Assembly: GCF_014529535.1 (NCBI RefSeq)
Contig: NC_050738.1
Span: 9,581,410-9,645,409, forward strand
Direction of reading: 5' to 3'
Length of the DNA: 64,000 nucleotides
Source of the DNA: Bradysia coprophila
Lineage: Eukaryota; Arthropoda; Insecta; Diptera; Sciaridae
Both the position numbers and the translations under genes were made by a program. Positions within the stretch are counted from its first letter, which is position 1, and each line of letters starts with the position of its first letter. Below the pieces are notes generated by a model. It did no database searches. It saw only the letters and a list, made by a program, of their open reading frames with translations, and was not told the DNA's origin. This document shows, in pieces, positions 14,359 to 26,386 of this stretch.

Positions 14359-14490
14359 TAGTACATTGAATGACAAGGGGCGAAAGTAAAAAAATTCAAC
14401 CGTGTGCGAGAGTTGATGCCCGCGCCGAAGGCAAGGGCCTCAATCGCACAGGTTGAATTTTTTTACTTTTGCCCCGAGTCGTTCATACTA
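14359..14490. mobile_element. MITE B, copy 1
   Basis: A hairpin element of about 132 bp. Outer arms are TAGTACATTGAATGAC and GTCGTTCATACTA; inner arms are GGGGCGAAAGTAAAAAAATT and its complement. It has a GC-rich apical stem (GCCCGCGCCGAAGGCAAGGG). Two further copies lie at 15080-15209 and 15878-16013. Confidence 0.75.
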
Positions 14491-14940
14491 TTTTTTTTGA
14501 TACCAACATCGAAAGTTGATACGTATCGCAAACAGCAGAACAAAATGTTGAAATATGAAGACATTTAGCCAGAAAATGCGGGGGTCCAGGGGGCGGCAGC
14601 CCCTGGTATATCAAAAATTTAATTATTTAGCCATCACAACAATAACACACACAAAAATTAACAAATAACTAACAAATCATTAACAACAAAAATTATCAAC
14701 TTCGTATGTTAATTTCAATAAGAGCACTGGCGCACGCTTTATTTCAATTTTGATCGCAGTACACTTATTGACAAGAGTCGACTATTACATTATGTAGTCG
14801 ACTTTCGTATTATGTATATTGACTTTCGCTTTATGTATTCTTTCTTTCTCCCCGCTCAAACACATAACTTGCATTTTTTTACTTTCGCCCCGAATTTCGA
14901 GGGCGAAAGTATCAACTTTCGATGTTGGTATCAAAAAAAA
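14491..14940. mobile_element. MITE A, diverged solo copy
   Basis: A 450-bp element with about 33-bp terminal inverted repeats: TTTTTTTTGATACCAACATC at the left and GATGTTGGTATCAAAAAAAA at the right. It contains a GGGGGCGGCAGCCCCTGG palindromic stretch. It is the diverged relative of the two nearly identical inverted copies that form the 15405-16486 palindrome. No reading frame is conserved. Confidence 0.75.
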
Positions 14941-15079
14941 TCCATTGCATGAACCGTGATAAAAATGAAGAGTCTCGTTTTGGTGTGTTTAGTGACCTTG
15001 GCTCCGCCATGAATCAACAAAATGGAAGCGACAAGCTTACTTTTCATTTTATAAATGACAATTAGTCAGTGATGAGCGA

Positions 15080-15209
15080 TAGTACATTGAATGACAAGGG
15101 GCGAAAGTAAAAAAATTCAACCGTGTGCGAGAGTTGGAGCCCGCGCCGAAGGCAAGGGCTCTAATCGCACAGGTTGAATTTTTTTACTTTTGCCCCGAGT
15201 CGTTCATTA
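15080..15209. mobile_element. MITE B, copy 2
   Basis: Same termini and apical GC-rich stem as 14359-14490, with small substitutions in the loop (GGAGCCCGCGCCGAAGGC). It lies directly next to two further small foldbacks at 15217-15409. Confidence 0.75.
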
Positions 15210-15216
15210 GTCATTT

Positions 15217-15409
15217 GTGTACCTGTTTTGGACGATTGATTTTAGGCAATTTCGCGGATTGTAGGCCGAACGAAGTGAGGCTTACAAGCGAAAGTGCCTT
15301 AAATCAACCGTCCCAAACAGGTGCACATGTGAGTTTTCATGCAGAGGGCCGGAAACCCGAGAAAATTCGAAAAATTGCCCTCATTTTCGGCCCCGAAGCA
15401 TGAAAACTA
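15217..15409. repeat. Two adjacent small foldbacks
   Basis: The first pairs ACCTGTTTTGGACGATTGAT with ATCAACCGTCCCAAACAGGT (15217-15329) and has the apical stem TAGGCCGAACGAAGTGAGGC. The second pairs GTTTTCATGCAGAGGGCCG with CGGCCCCGAAGCATGAAAAC (15332-15409). Both are non-coding and probably MITE remnants. Confidence 0.6.
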
Positions 15410-16486
15410 TTTTTTTTGATACCAACATTGAAAAATGATACTTTCGCCCCGCATATGAGGGGCGAAAGTAAAAAAATGCATCCCACGGGGAGAAAGTACT
15501 TAACGAAGAGCGAACGCAACTGAACGAACAGCAAAAGTGACTGACGTCACAGAAAATGAGAGAAATGAGTCGAGTTGTCAACAAAATCCGCTCATATTAT
15601 GCAGAATACTTTGATCAAAATTGTAAAACACTGTGCGCCAGTGTTCTTATTGAAATTAGCATACAAAGTTGATACTTTTTGTTACTGAATGATTTGTTAG
15701 TTATATCTTAATTTTTGTGTGTGTTATTGTTGTGATGGCTAAATTATTAAATTTTTCATATACCAGGGGGCTGCCGCCCCCTGGACCCCCGCATTTTCTG
15801 GCTAAATGCCTTTTTATTTCAACATTTTGTTGCGATGTTTGCGATACGTATCAATTTTCAATGTTGGTATCAAAAAATAGTACATTGAATGACAAGGGGC
15901 GAAAGTAAAAAAATTCAACCTGTGCGATTGAGGCCCTTGCCTTCGGCGCGGGCTCCAACTCTCGCACACGGTTGAATTTTTTTACTTTCGCCCCTTGTCA
16001 TTCAATGTACTATTTTTTGATACCAACATTGAAAATTGATACGTATCGCAAACATCGCAACAAAATGTTGAAATAAAAAGGCATTTAGCCAGAAAATGCG
16101 GGGGTCCAGGGGGCGGCAGCCCCCTGGTATATGAAAAATTTAATAATTTAGCCATCACAACAATAACACACACAAAAATTAAGATATAACTAACAAATCA
16201 TTCAGTAACAAAAAGTATCAACTTTGTATGCTAATTTCAATAAGAACACTGGCGCACAGTGTTTTACAATTTTGATCAAAGTATTCTGCATAATATGAGC
16301 GGATTTTGTTGACAACTCGACTCATTTCTCTCATTTTCTGTGACGTCAGTCACTTTCGCTGTTCGTTCAGTTGCGTTCGCTCTTCGTTAAGTACTTTCTC
16401 CCCGTGGGATGCATTTTTTTACTTTCGCCCCTCATATGCGGGGCGAAAGTATCATTTTTCAATGTTGGTATCAAAAAAAAATAGTT
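15405..16486. repeat. 1.08 kb near-perfect palindrome made of two inverted MITE A copies around MITE B
   Basis: Left arm 15405-15877 and right arm 16014-16486 are inverted copies of MITE A that differ at only a few positions (for example GCAAAAGT at 15531 against the complement of ACTTTCGC on the right, and one A in the A-run at the right end). A third MITE B copy (15878-16013) lies exactly at the centre, position 15945/15946. Identical 63-codon open frames on opposite strands simply reflect the symmetry and are not genes. Confidence 0.85.
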
Positions 16487-17149
16487 AATTCCATCAAGAA
16501 GTTTCGGGCAAATTACAGCAAATTGACGAAATGAACTCAACGTTTGAAATGAAACATGAAAAACAAGAAAAGAGAACTTAGAGTTCAAGAAACAAAACGT
16601 TAAAATGTTCACGAAAGAAAGCGAGATCAAAATCAATATTTTCTTCACTGAATCGTCAATTCTCAGATTGAAGCACACGTAAAAACTATAACATTTGATG
16701 GACGTTGGACAGGATTTTTTTTTCGAAAGTTCAGACTGACAAAAACATTTTGTTTGGCTCCAATTTCTATTATAAATTTTCTGGTTCAGCGAACGTTTAG
16801 TACGCCCGCTTATGATTTTTCTTCACAACTTTATTTAAAATAAAGGTAAGTCTTCGTTCAAAGAGCGATTGTATCACTGACTTTTACGTAAGACTTAGTT
16901 TGTTACAACCGAAAGGTCCCATTATCAGCAGAGACACGGTTTGTAATTTATATTCAATTTAATTATGACATTTATGAATTCCTCAATTCTGGAAGAGCAT
17001 AAAACCAATTCTTATTTTCATCGTTGTATTCAGGCTATCACATGTGTACTATAGTGTATTCAAGCTTGGCATAGAAGACAGTTTGGACCTATTTTTGAAT
17101 ATTGAAATGAATTCAAGAGATTCGAACATTACGGAAAAAGGTTATTTCA
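16487..17149. other. Intergenic, nothing recognised
   Basis: Plain AT-rich DNA between the palindrome and the next transposon. I see no gene, RNA or repeat in it. Confidence 0.5.
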
Positions 17150-17157
17150 CAAACCAG

Positions 17158-18319
17158 TAAGGCTCGGAACAGGTCGACCGATGCTGACATGAGCCTGAAA
17201 TTGACTGATCTGATCAGCTCAGGTCAGGTTCAGGTTGCTCCGAAAGAAATGACCTGACCTGACCTTATTTTTGCATGGAAAATCTAACAATTATGTTGTA
17301 GATGATGAAGTAGATGAAATACATTCAGTTGTAGAATTTACTGAAAAACTTACAGAAAGGATTTGGCATATTATATGTATGCAAGTCGATCGTTTCTTAA
17401 AAAATATTAACTTTTCGAATCGTGATACGAAGATTCGACAATAACGATCAACAATCTGTTGCGTAACAAGATTTAAGACTCAAAACTCTTGTTTCAATAA
17501 AGAATTGCAGTTTCAGGCAATGCCTGAATGATTGATCCTTCCTCTATTGCCTCAAACTGTTGAAAATTTCAGTTAACTGATCATGCAACACTATTGCAAG
17601 AGGCGGAGCTCTGCAATTTTTAACGCATATACCACGAAAATTTTTAACGGGCGGAAACAGATTTGCTTCACAGTTTTTTCACGGTCTTTCATCTCCAGCA
17701 AGTTTTATTCATTCCCTATAGAAACTCAGGCGTCCGCTGATAGATGATTTTTTCAGATTTTGAAAATTTACCATGAGCGAACTGCCAAGTTATATATGAG
17801 GACAACCAATTCTTTCGGCAATGGATAGAGCATGAAAATGTGTGAAACAAATCCGTTTCCGCCAGTTAAAAAATGTTGATAGCGCAGGTCGTTCGGAGGC
17901 TTTTAAATTCCAATTTTTTAAAGCATGCCCTTAACGCAGAAATCGTCTTTTCTTTTCATGATGCACGAATCATACAAACAGTGTCGTAGTTGTGTGCCTT
18001 GAAGTACTTATTCAAGGCTATCATAATGAGATTTATTGAAAAGAGGCAGAATCTGCAAGTGCAAGTAGCGTATATTGCAATATTCTGTTATTTAGAATTT
18101 AGTAGATCGTTTTTTCGCGGTAAAAATCGAAATCAGAAATCTTTACGACAGCTTTTATATAGTGAAAAAGCTAAATTCTAAGTCTTTTCCAAAATTAGGT
18201 TTTCAGGTTAGCAGGTCAATCAGTTCAGGTCAAAATTGAATAAAACATGTTTCAGGTCAACTCAGGTTCAGGTGACCAGCTTCAGGTTTCAGGTTGGCCT
18301 GACCTGATTCCGAGCCTTA
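17158..18319. mobile_element. hAT-type non-autonomous element, 1.16 kb, 8-bp target duplication
   Basis: Begins TAAGGCTCGGAACAGG and ends CCTGATTCCGAGCCTTA. It is flanked by CAAACCAG on both sides (17150-17157 and 18320-18327), a perfect 8-bp target duplication typical of hAT. The first and last 150 bp are dense in CAGGTCA/TTCAGGT words. The interior, about 850 bp, has no transposase frame; the only open stretch (about 60 codons near 17990) is not recognisable. Confidence 0.85.
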
Positions 18320-18327
18320 CAAACCAG

Positions 18328-20366
18328 CCCGCGCACTCATCTCTTAAAATTTCAAAAAGTCTATTGAACGAGGTCGAATGTCATCTGCTTATATTTGATT
18401 AGCTTAAAACTGATGAGATGAGGTAATAGATTTGGCTCACTGTACCACCGAAAATAATTTTCATTAAATCACCTATTTCGTACTAACATCAGAATATACT
18501 ACTTCAAAAAATGATTTTAGCAGGGAATATTTTTTCTAATAGAGTAGCTCAACCTCTAGAACTATTACATCGTTGATAACCAATCTGAAACATTCTGATA
18601 TCCATCATTGTCGTTTTTACCTATTCTTGCTCTAACAGAACAGAATCCTAACCACATTTGAGGAATTTGTATGTACAAATGGTGGTTAAAAGTTTATAGA
18701 CTCCCAATATTACTTAGAAAATATACATATTTTCACTTCGACAGCCTCTGCAAGGCTATTATCAAAGATTTTTTAACCTGTTACAGACGGCTGTCATATG
18801 TTATCGACAACGACAGCAGTAATAAACGACAAGTTTCGACTAATGCGGTCTTATATAGCATAAAGCATGTTCAAAACAAATGAAGTAAAAGATTTCTGAA
18901 ATCAATCTCTGAAAATCTTACATCAAATGAAGTTAGTTTGAACAGTAAAACCAATATGCTTGCCGTCTGTGACAGGTCAAGAAAATTGTCTATGAAATTT
19001 TGAAAGGAAACACGAGGTGCCTAACAAACCCATTCAACCAATTGTGCAGTACTCAAAAGTATTCGCAAACGAAATAGTAATGATGCAGTTTGATTAGCAA
19101 GATGCACATGCCACTGGTTTTGGTTTTTGAAATTGCTAAAATTGACCCACCTTAGTGACCAAGTTAACTTATGAAACTTACGTAATAAATGCTTTGTGTG
19201 ATTGCGGTCCTTGTGCTCGGCTCGAGCTGTAACACTTACATTTAGTAATTTATGGTTGAAAATTTCAAAGTGGTGGCTTGCTTCCAGTTAGTGAAAGTTT
19301 AATTTGTTTTAAATCGACCACAATCCTTTATGTTCATTTGAAGCAATTACAAAAGAGAAACAAGAAAAATCCGTCATTCAGTGCTGTGGAAAATGATTTA
19401 TCGGCCACACATGTCTCTAATTTGCATAATTTAATTACGGACATTCAACATATTGCCCCGTAGAATATAAACAACAGACCTGTCTCGGATGCAGCTGAAA
19501 TTTGCATATTTAAATGGGACTGAAGTGTAGCATTGACAAATAAATGGAATGAAGAAATTACGCACTGGAATTAATCTTTTGTTCGTGGTCACTTTAAGTG
19601 TAAATACATCTCTAAGTGATTTTCAAGTGGTTGTCCATTTTATACGTCAGCCTAAGTGCATGTCGTGCAAAATTAACCTAAACGGGACAACAGTTCTTGA
19701 AGTAGAATTAATAATTTCCACCTTCACGACGTTTGTTGGGTGTGACGATGTGGATGTTTCAGAACTACTACCGGCGCGGCACTCGATGAATGAATAGAAA
19801 TAAAACTTAATGCTCTACGAACATGGGATAAATGTTACGGGCTAGTTTCCAACGGAGAAAAACATTTTTTTTGCCGTTTCTTGGAAAAATAATCAAGTTA
19901 TTCATCTCTTAATCACTACAGCAATTGTTTTGTAACTTCATATCACATCACACTGATGAAATGACTTACTGTTTCTTAAAAGTTGAGTAGTAAGTAGAAG
20001 TAACTAGAAACTAGGATAATATAAAATAGGAAATTTCAGTTTGCTGTTAACATTGCATATACCCAAATAATTGTTACATCTGCTACTTCTTTTGTTTAAG
20101 GTTTCGACGAAATCTATTACTTCATTAGTTTTAACATATCTTTTGCTATTAAGTGGACACTTGCCAAGGCTGATGGCTTTTTTGGTTCCCTTTGTCGATA
20201 ACAGATAACCTAAAATTTATTCTTTTTTCTAAAAACTACTTGTATCATTTTCTGCAATGTGTTTAAATTAGATATTCTGAAACTAATGAAGTAAAAGATT
20301 TTTTATCAATTAGATTAAAAAATAAGGAAAAACTCAATAATACTGGTGATATTAACCTGTCACGGC
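18328..20366. other. Intergenic with an old dispersed repeat
   Basis: The stretch around 18770-18900 (TTAACCTGTT, ACGGCTGTCATATG, GAAGTAAAAGATT) resembles the flanks of the transposon at 20367-20817 and seems to be a related repeat lacking that insertion. A short open frame at 19549-19797 is described separately. Nothing else is supported. Confidence 0.45.
19549..19797 (+). CDS. Doubtful small secreted-protein ORF, 82 aa
   Basis: An ATG-initiated single-exon frame. Its N-terminus resembles a signal peptide (MKKLRT followed by a hydrophobic run around INLLFVVTLSV). The remainder contains three cysteines and no recognisable domain. No TATA box, splice support or homology was seen, and frames of this length occur by chance, so I treat it as a candidate only. 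Confidence 0.15.
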   Translation: MKKLRTGINLLFVVTLSVNTSLSDFQVVVHFIRQPKCMSCKINLNGTTVLEVELIISTFTTFVGCDDVDVSELLPARHSMNE

Positions 20367-20817
20367 TAGGGCTCGAAACAGATCAGATCAATCTAAAAAA
20401 ATTTCAGATTGATCTGAAATTTACCCGATCTGAATCTGATCTGAAAATTTTGATTTGATTTGATTCTGATCTGAATCTGAAGACTTGAATCTGATCTGAT
20501 CCAATCTGAATGATCTGAAGCGATCTGAAGTCAAAAGAATAAAATTTGAAATTCCAAAACTTGCTGCTATTTTAGAAATATTTTTGATTTTATTAGTTCC
20601 CCTGCACTCGCGGAGCCTTGCAGTTTAAGATTTTCTAATAAATTAGCATTTGTTTAGTCAGACTGATTTTCAGATTGATTGATCCGAAAATTTCCAGATT
20701 CAAATTTTCAGTTTTCAGATCAGATCAAGCCGCCAGAGATCTGGATCTGAATCTGAAATTTTCAGATCGCCTTTTTTCAGATTCAGATCAGGTCAGAACG
20801 ATCTGTTTCGAGCCCTA
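20367..20817. mobile_element. hAT-like MITE rich in TCAGATC words
   Basis: A 451-bp element with perfect 15-bp terminal inverted repeats, TAGGGCTCGAAACAG and CTGTTTCGAGCCCTA. Flanks share CACGGC (20361-20366 and 20818-20823). The subterminal DNA is built almost entirely from ATCTGAA/TTCAGATC repeats, which make it extensively self-complementary. No coding capacity. Its ends resemble those of the 17158-18319 element. Confidence 0.8.
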
Positions 20818-23312
20818 CACGGCCGTCAATCATATGTATATCACCAATATAAATTATCGAATCTTTTAATTCGTTTTCGTCAAAGTCATTTTCAACAGTT
20901 AGCTACATGTGTATTACCCACTGTGTACATCCATCCATTCATTCATGGTTCATGGGTAACCCTTACATCCCTGTTCTTGCAGAAACAATGAAATTACGTT
21001 AAACATTATATGTGATGAAAATACCATCGATACTCTAAAAATTGGTTGTGATTGTGAGAGGTAATACAACCTGTGAAATCGAAAATGGAATCGAAAATGT
21101 TTTTCGCCAAAAAAAATGTTTCAATTTAATTCCTTGTGTGTATAAACAAAAATGCAATTTAATTAGTCGAGCATAAAATCAAACGTTGAAATGGATCATT
21201 TGGCAAAAGCGATATACAGACTTGCATCGGATAAATGAATTATAATAAATAAATCAAATTTTATACATCCAGATTATCGTTTCGAAAATTCATTTTATTA
21301 AATTTTATCGCATTGGTTATACATCAACTCTGTCAGAATCGAACCAATTTCATTTCTGTTTGAATTTCTCGTTTGGTGTAATTTTTTTCATGTGTTTCCT
21401 ATCTCTCTGTTACATGGGGAGCAATCATCCTTGTCCGAAAACCCGTGTTATTAGCTTTTTTTCGAACAAAACAGAGGTAAAATCGAAACGAAATCGCCAA
21501 TATCGGCCATATATCTATGTAATCATAGTTTAATTTGTGGATTGAAATATTATTCGATTAAAATCCCCCGCGTGCTTCATTTAGGGCGTATTTGAACGTG
21601 CAAGTGGCAACTGCTGACAACCTTTTTGCAATTAATTTTGTAATTAAAATAAAATTTGAAATGGATTACCAATACATAGCTGTATGGTTAATGGTATAGC
21701 GAATGGATTTATTGGAGTCGTGGCGTGGTGAAGTGGATGTATTATATAGTTACTGTTGCGAAAATGAAGAAATTAATTAAAAACTTTTATCGGTTTATTA
21801 CTATAACCGAAACAAGATAATCAAAGAGATCTGTTCTTAGGTTGTTGTTGGTATTTTCGATGAACACAGTGGGTCAATTCGTTTGTGTTTCAAACAAATT
21901 TCCAATCTCCGATTGAGAATTCAGAAGCTTTTTCGGCAATGGTAAAATCCAATCAAGTCAGAAATAAATTAATCTGAAAATAAATCTGGAAATTACTATA
22001 CATTTGAACCCGCCTTATGCCAGGTGATTTTGCTTATTTATCTATCGCCGTACCGTGAACACTTTTATGAGGTAAACAAGGAAAAAGGAACGTTATCTTA
22101 ACGCTAATGCATTTTATCGTTAGTTAGTGCGGTCTGACTGAACAGTAATGCAATATTAAAGAAAGTCGGTCTAATTTTGGGGAGCACCAAGCTACTAAAT
22201 CTATTAAAGTTTGTGTCTATTTGAATTGATCAAAATGTATCCAAGGCGTTGCCACTTATGATTAAGTATTATCAGTCTATCTAGTCTATTAGCCGGGCGA
22301 TCGTGACGATTCACTGCTATATGTTTTCCTTTATTTTAACCTTTCACCAGACAAGGCAAAATCATTTCTCATTGCGATGATAGTTCTTGAATCTATTACT
22401 TGATTTGATCTTAGTATTTTTGACCGAATTAAATAAAAAAAAATATATTTTTGTCGTCGGTGTCGGCAACAAATGGTAGTTAATAAGAACAATTGTTACA
22501 GTTCAACCACTTTACATTGTTGGTTTAGAAATTATGTGCCAAATTTTGCGGCATTTTCATCCTTAATTTGAGGTGGATTTCTGAAAAAAAGTTGAATAGA
22601 GATGCCGGCCTACAGATACTCCAGTAGAAGCTTATAGAAATATGATGCAAATTTTTGTCACACAATTCTGACAACTAAAATAAACAACTGCCGCCCGGTT
22701 TATTGCGGTCATTTCCTTATTTTTGCACAAGCAAATTGTGAATTTCGCTAATGTGTAGTTCATACCTTTCGACAATTTTATTGCGTTCTTTACTTCAGCA
22801 ACCCTCAACAACGGTAGGTATATTTTTACGATTATTTACGGTATATTGTACATTGAGAATTGTTGCGACATTCTTATTTAACTTATCTCTGGAACTGAAA
22901 TGTCTTAACATTTTTCAAATGGCACAAATAATCTTATTGACCAAAACCATAGCCCTGCTTCTAGCATGAACATAGAAAATATTCGGAAGCTTATGAGATG
23001 ACAGTAGACACTGCGTTTTTGTTGCAAAGATAGACTTGCTTTCGTTGTGTGAGTTCGTAAAACAATCTATTAGTTCTGTTGTTACCCTTAAGTGCGCCAT
23101 TAAATAAAGATAAGATGCAGAATCATGAAAAAGATGCCTAAAAGATGCAGCAAAGATGCAAAGGATACGATAAGTTAAACATATATGACAAAGTGGTAAA
23201 CACTTTTACCACTACGCGCGAAGGGGAAACTATTTTCCTTCCCAATGTTTGATGATCTATTATGTCGTTAATTTTAAGTTAGAATTTGTAATGTATAGTT
23301 TAAGTTTGCTAT
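20818..23312. other. Intergenic, nothing recognised
   Basis: AT-rich DNA with scattered short open frames of random appearance. I see no gene, RNA gene or structured repeat that I can support. Confidence 0.5.
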
Positions 23313-23464
23313 TTAATGCTCAAAACAAACGAGACATTGAAAACGTGTTTTGGTCCTATTTTTCATGACGAAATTTTCGAAACTGTCAAATGAAGTTAGA
23401 ACTTTTTCTATTCAAAATCGCGATTGAAACACGTTTTCAATGCCTCGTTTGTTTTGAGCATAAA
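23313..23464. mobile_element. Foldback MITE, about 150 bp
   Basis: The left arm ATGCTCAAAACAAACGAG plus CATTGAAAACGTGTTTT is matched by the right arm AAACACGTTTTCAATG plus CTCGTTTGTTTTGAGCAT, with a roughly 70-bp loop. Non-coding. Confidence 0.75.
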
Positions 23465-24118
23465 GGAACTTAAGCCAGAGCTCATCGTTTACTTATGATG
23501 TCGTTACTGTCAATAACAAATGGCAAGACGTTGTTAGATAATGCGTTTTTGTACGTCACAACATACTGTACTACATTGTATTTTAGTACGAACTATTAAT
23601 TGAAGACACTTCGATAACGTACGTAAGTATATAACTATATTGAAGTTGTAAATTATAAATTACATATAAAAGACTCTTGTAACCGAAAATATTTCGGCGA
23701 TAAGGTTTTTGGCGTTTCTTTCAGGTCAATTAAATCATTGATTTTGATAGTAGACATTGACCATCCTACCTAATAATCATTGGAGGGATTATATTTATCT
23801 GACTCCTCCATTCATGTGAACTAAAATAGAAAATCGACAATGGAAATGAATCTAATTAGGGCGAACATAAGATAGAAAATTGATATGAATGAAACTTTAA
23901 AAATGAATGAATGAATTCAATGGAGTAGTAGTAGCTAATGTTATGTATACAGTAAATAGCAAATTTCCGATATTTGGTTGATGTCACGTTTCATTCATGA
24001 GTTTTCTTCAAAAGTTATTCACATACAGAGTGATAAAAAATGAAAATTACAGCTTTTGTGTAAATTTTGTTCATCTGAGGCGAAACCGAGGTCAATGATC
24101 ATGATCACACGAAAACGA

Positions 24119-24470
24119 TTTTTAGCCCCGTACGAAGTACAAAGGGGCTTATAGGATTACGATGCCGTGTGTAATTGATGGAATTCGAAGCAGACGGTAA
24201 GGGCAAAGTGTTTGCCTATGTTCATAGATGACGAATCTGCAATAAAAATTTTGTCTGTCCGTCTGTCCGTCTGTCACGTCGATATCTTGAGTAAATCAAA
24301 TCCGATTTCAAATTTTTTTTCCCCTGAAAGATAGTCGAAATAGTGAGGCTAAGTTCGAAGATGGGCATATTCGGGTCGGCCCTTCGTAGGTATTGTCAAT
24401 CCAGGAAAAAAAAGTTTTTTTAAATCGGGTGAGTGGACCGTTAGTTACGGCCTTAGAAGTGCTACTAGGG
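24119..24470. repeat. Left part of a repeat element leading into the tandem array
   Basis: Starts near TTTTTAGCCCCGTACGAAGT. It contains a short foldback (AGCCCCGTAC against GTACAAAGGGGCT) and a TCTGTCCG triplicate near 24255-24280, then runs into the 146-bp repeats. Related GTACGGGGCTTCG words recur at 25405 and 25816, so the whole 24119-26100 stretch is probably one repeat element of unassigned class. Confidence 0.5.
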
Positions 24471-25345
24471 CCCTATGTGTATTTTACATAGAACTCGAGT
24501 AAATTTAATCCGTTTTTCGTAATTTTTGTTTCAATTGGAAGGTAATCGAACGCCGAATAGAAAGTTGTTGAAAAATTATTAAATTTGGGTCCTTGGACTA
24601 AGGCCACTACTAGAGCCCTATGTGTATTTTACATATAACTCGAGCAAATTTCATCCGTTTTTCGTAATTTTTGTTTCATTTGGGAGGTAATCAAAGGCCG
24701 AATAGAATGTTGTTGAAAAAAAAATTAAATTTGGGTCCTTGGACTAAGGCCACTACTAGAGCCCTATGTGTATTTTACATATAACTCGAGCAAATTTCAT
24801 CCGTTTTTCGTAATTTTTGTTTCATTTGGGAGGTAATCAAAGGCCGAATAGAATGTAGTTGAAAAAAAAATTAAATTTGGGTCCTCGGACTGAGGCCGAT
24901 ACTAGGGCCCTATGTGTATTTTACATATAACTCGAGCAAATTTCATCCGTTTTTCGTAATTTTTGTTTCATTTGGGAGGTAATAAAAGGCCGAATAGAAT
25001 GTAGTTGAAAAAAAATTTAAATTTGAGTCCTCGGACTGAGGCCGATACTAGGGCCCTATGTGTATTTTACATATAACTCGAGCAAATTTCATCCGTTTTT
25101 CGTAATTTTTGTTTCATTTGGGAGGTAATCAAAGGCCGAATAGAATGTAGTTGAAAAAAAAATTAAATTTGGGTCCTCGGACTGAGGCCGATACTAGGGC
25201 CCTATGTGTATTTTACATATAACTCGAGCAAATTTCATCCGTTTTTCGTAATTTTTGTTTCATTTGGGAGGTAATAAAAGGCCGAATAGAATGTAGTTGA
25301 AAAAAAATTTAAATTTGAGTCCTCGGACTGAGGCCGATACTAGGC
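24471..25345. repeat. Tandem array, six copies of a 146-bp unit with a 292-bp dimer period
   Basis: The word CCCTATGTGTATTTTACAT begins at 24471, 24616, 24762, 24908, 25054 and 25200, and a truncated unit boundary lies at 25345. Spacings are 145-146 bp. Later units alternate between two types: AGGTAATCAAAGG with TTGGGTCCT, and AGGTAATAAAAGG with TTGAGTCCT. This A-B-A-B order (from 24762) indicates that dimers were amplified. Confidence 0.9.
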
Positions 25346-25391
25346 CCTTCAAAAAAATAAAATTTTAGGGCGATTTGAAATTTTTGTTTCT

Positions 25392-26030
25392 TTTGAAAGG
25401 AACGTCGTACGGGGCTTCGTAATTGCGCTATGCGCAATTTGTAAGATGTACATATTACATAATAGTTTTACTTTAACTACATTAACCGGCGCAATAGGCT
25501 TACGGTCAAAGTAGGGTGACAGACGCACTAGGGTCACGTACGCAATAGATATACGGGTTTGTACGAGGCTCAGTCGCAGCAAACGCTCCGCCTGTTCTGA
25601 TGGCTCGTTTGGTAATATCTCGAGTAAACTTTGACCGAATTTCAATTTTTTTTTTTTGAAAGGTACTAACGAATATAAAGCAGCCGTACTACTTTCCACC
25701 TCCTAACAAAATGGCCGTCGGCCGCCATTTTGGATTTTTGTAAAATCAATATAAATCGGTGAAAATGATACTTACTTAATTTTAGGTCAATTCGGTGTTA
25801 CATTTGAAAGCAACGTCGTACGGGGCTTCGTAATTGCGCTATGCGCAATTTTTAAGACGTACACATTTCATAAGAATTTTACTTTACCGACGTTTACGGG
25901 CGCAGTAGGCTTACGGTAAGAGTAGGGCGACGGACGAACTAGGGTCACGGACGCAATAGATGTACGGGTTTGTACGGGGCTCAGTCGCAGCAAACGCTCC
26001 GACTGTTCTGACGGCTCGTTTAATAACAGA
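25392..26030. repeat. Two direct copies of an about 411-bp unit
   Basis: ACGTCGTACGGGGCTTCGTA occurs at 25402 and 25813 and is followed in both by GCGCTATGCGCAATT and by GGGTTTGTACG plus CTCAGTCGCAGCAAACGCTC. The second copy is truncated. It directly follows the 146-bp array and belongs to the same repeat region. Confidence 0.75.
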
Positions 26031-26386
26031 GCTGTGCAAAATAGCATAGCAAATTCATATTGTTACAAAAACAAAATGTATCAAAGCCCCTAGCCGCCCC
26101 TAGCCTTGTAATAAAATATTTGGTGTGTTAAATGGTGATTCATATCATGAATCAACGCACTACGCATTTCAGGCGAAAGTGATCATAGTTGACAGCTGCC
26201 AAGCTTGAGGTGTGCTGCATGCTTAAATTATGCTAGGTGTTTTGATCATAGAGAATCATTTTAAAGCCGCGTATGCACCTCATACTTCTATTTGAAGGAC
26301 CAACAATAAGACCAATCATAATGCTTTATGTCAGGTTTAGTCCTAGAATAAAAAGGAGTACATTTCATTGAAGAAGTGTTAAATCA

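Noticed and set aside
15717-16173. Identical 63-codon frames on opposite strands
   Set aside because: They arise from the symmetry of the palindrome and carry no protein features; the element is a non-coding MITE.
24471-25345. CRISPR-like regular repeats
   Set aside because: Units are 146 bp, contiguous and without unique spacers; this is eukaryotic satellite-type DNA.
25349-25699. 116-codon minus-strand frame
   Set aside because: It covers the end of the 146-bp array and the 411-bp repeats; the second repeat copy does not keep it open, so it is chance.
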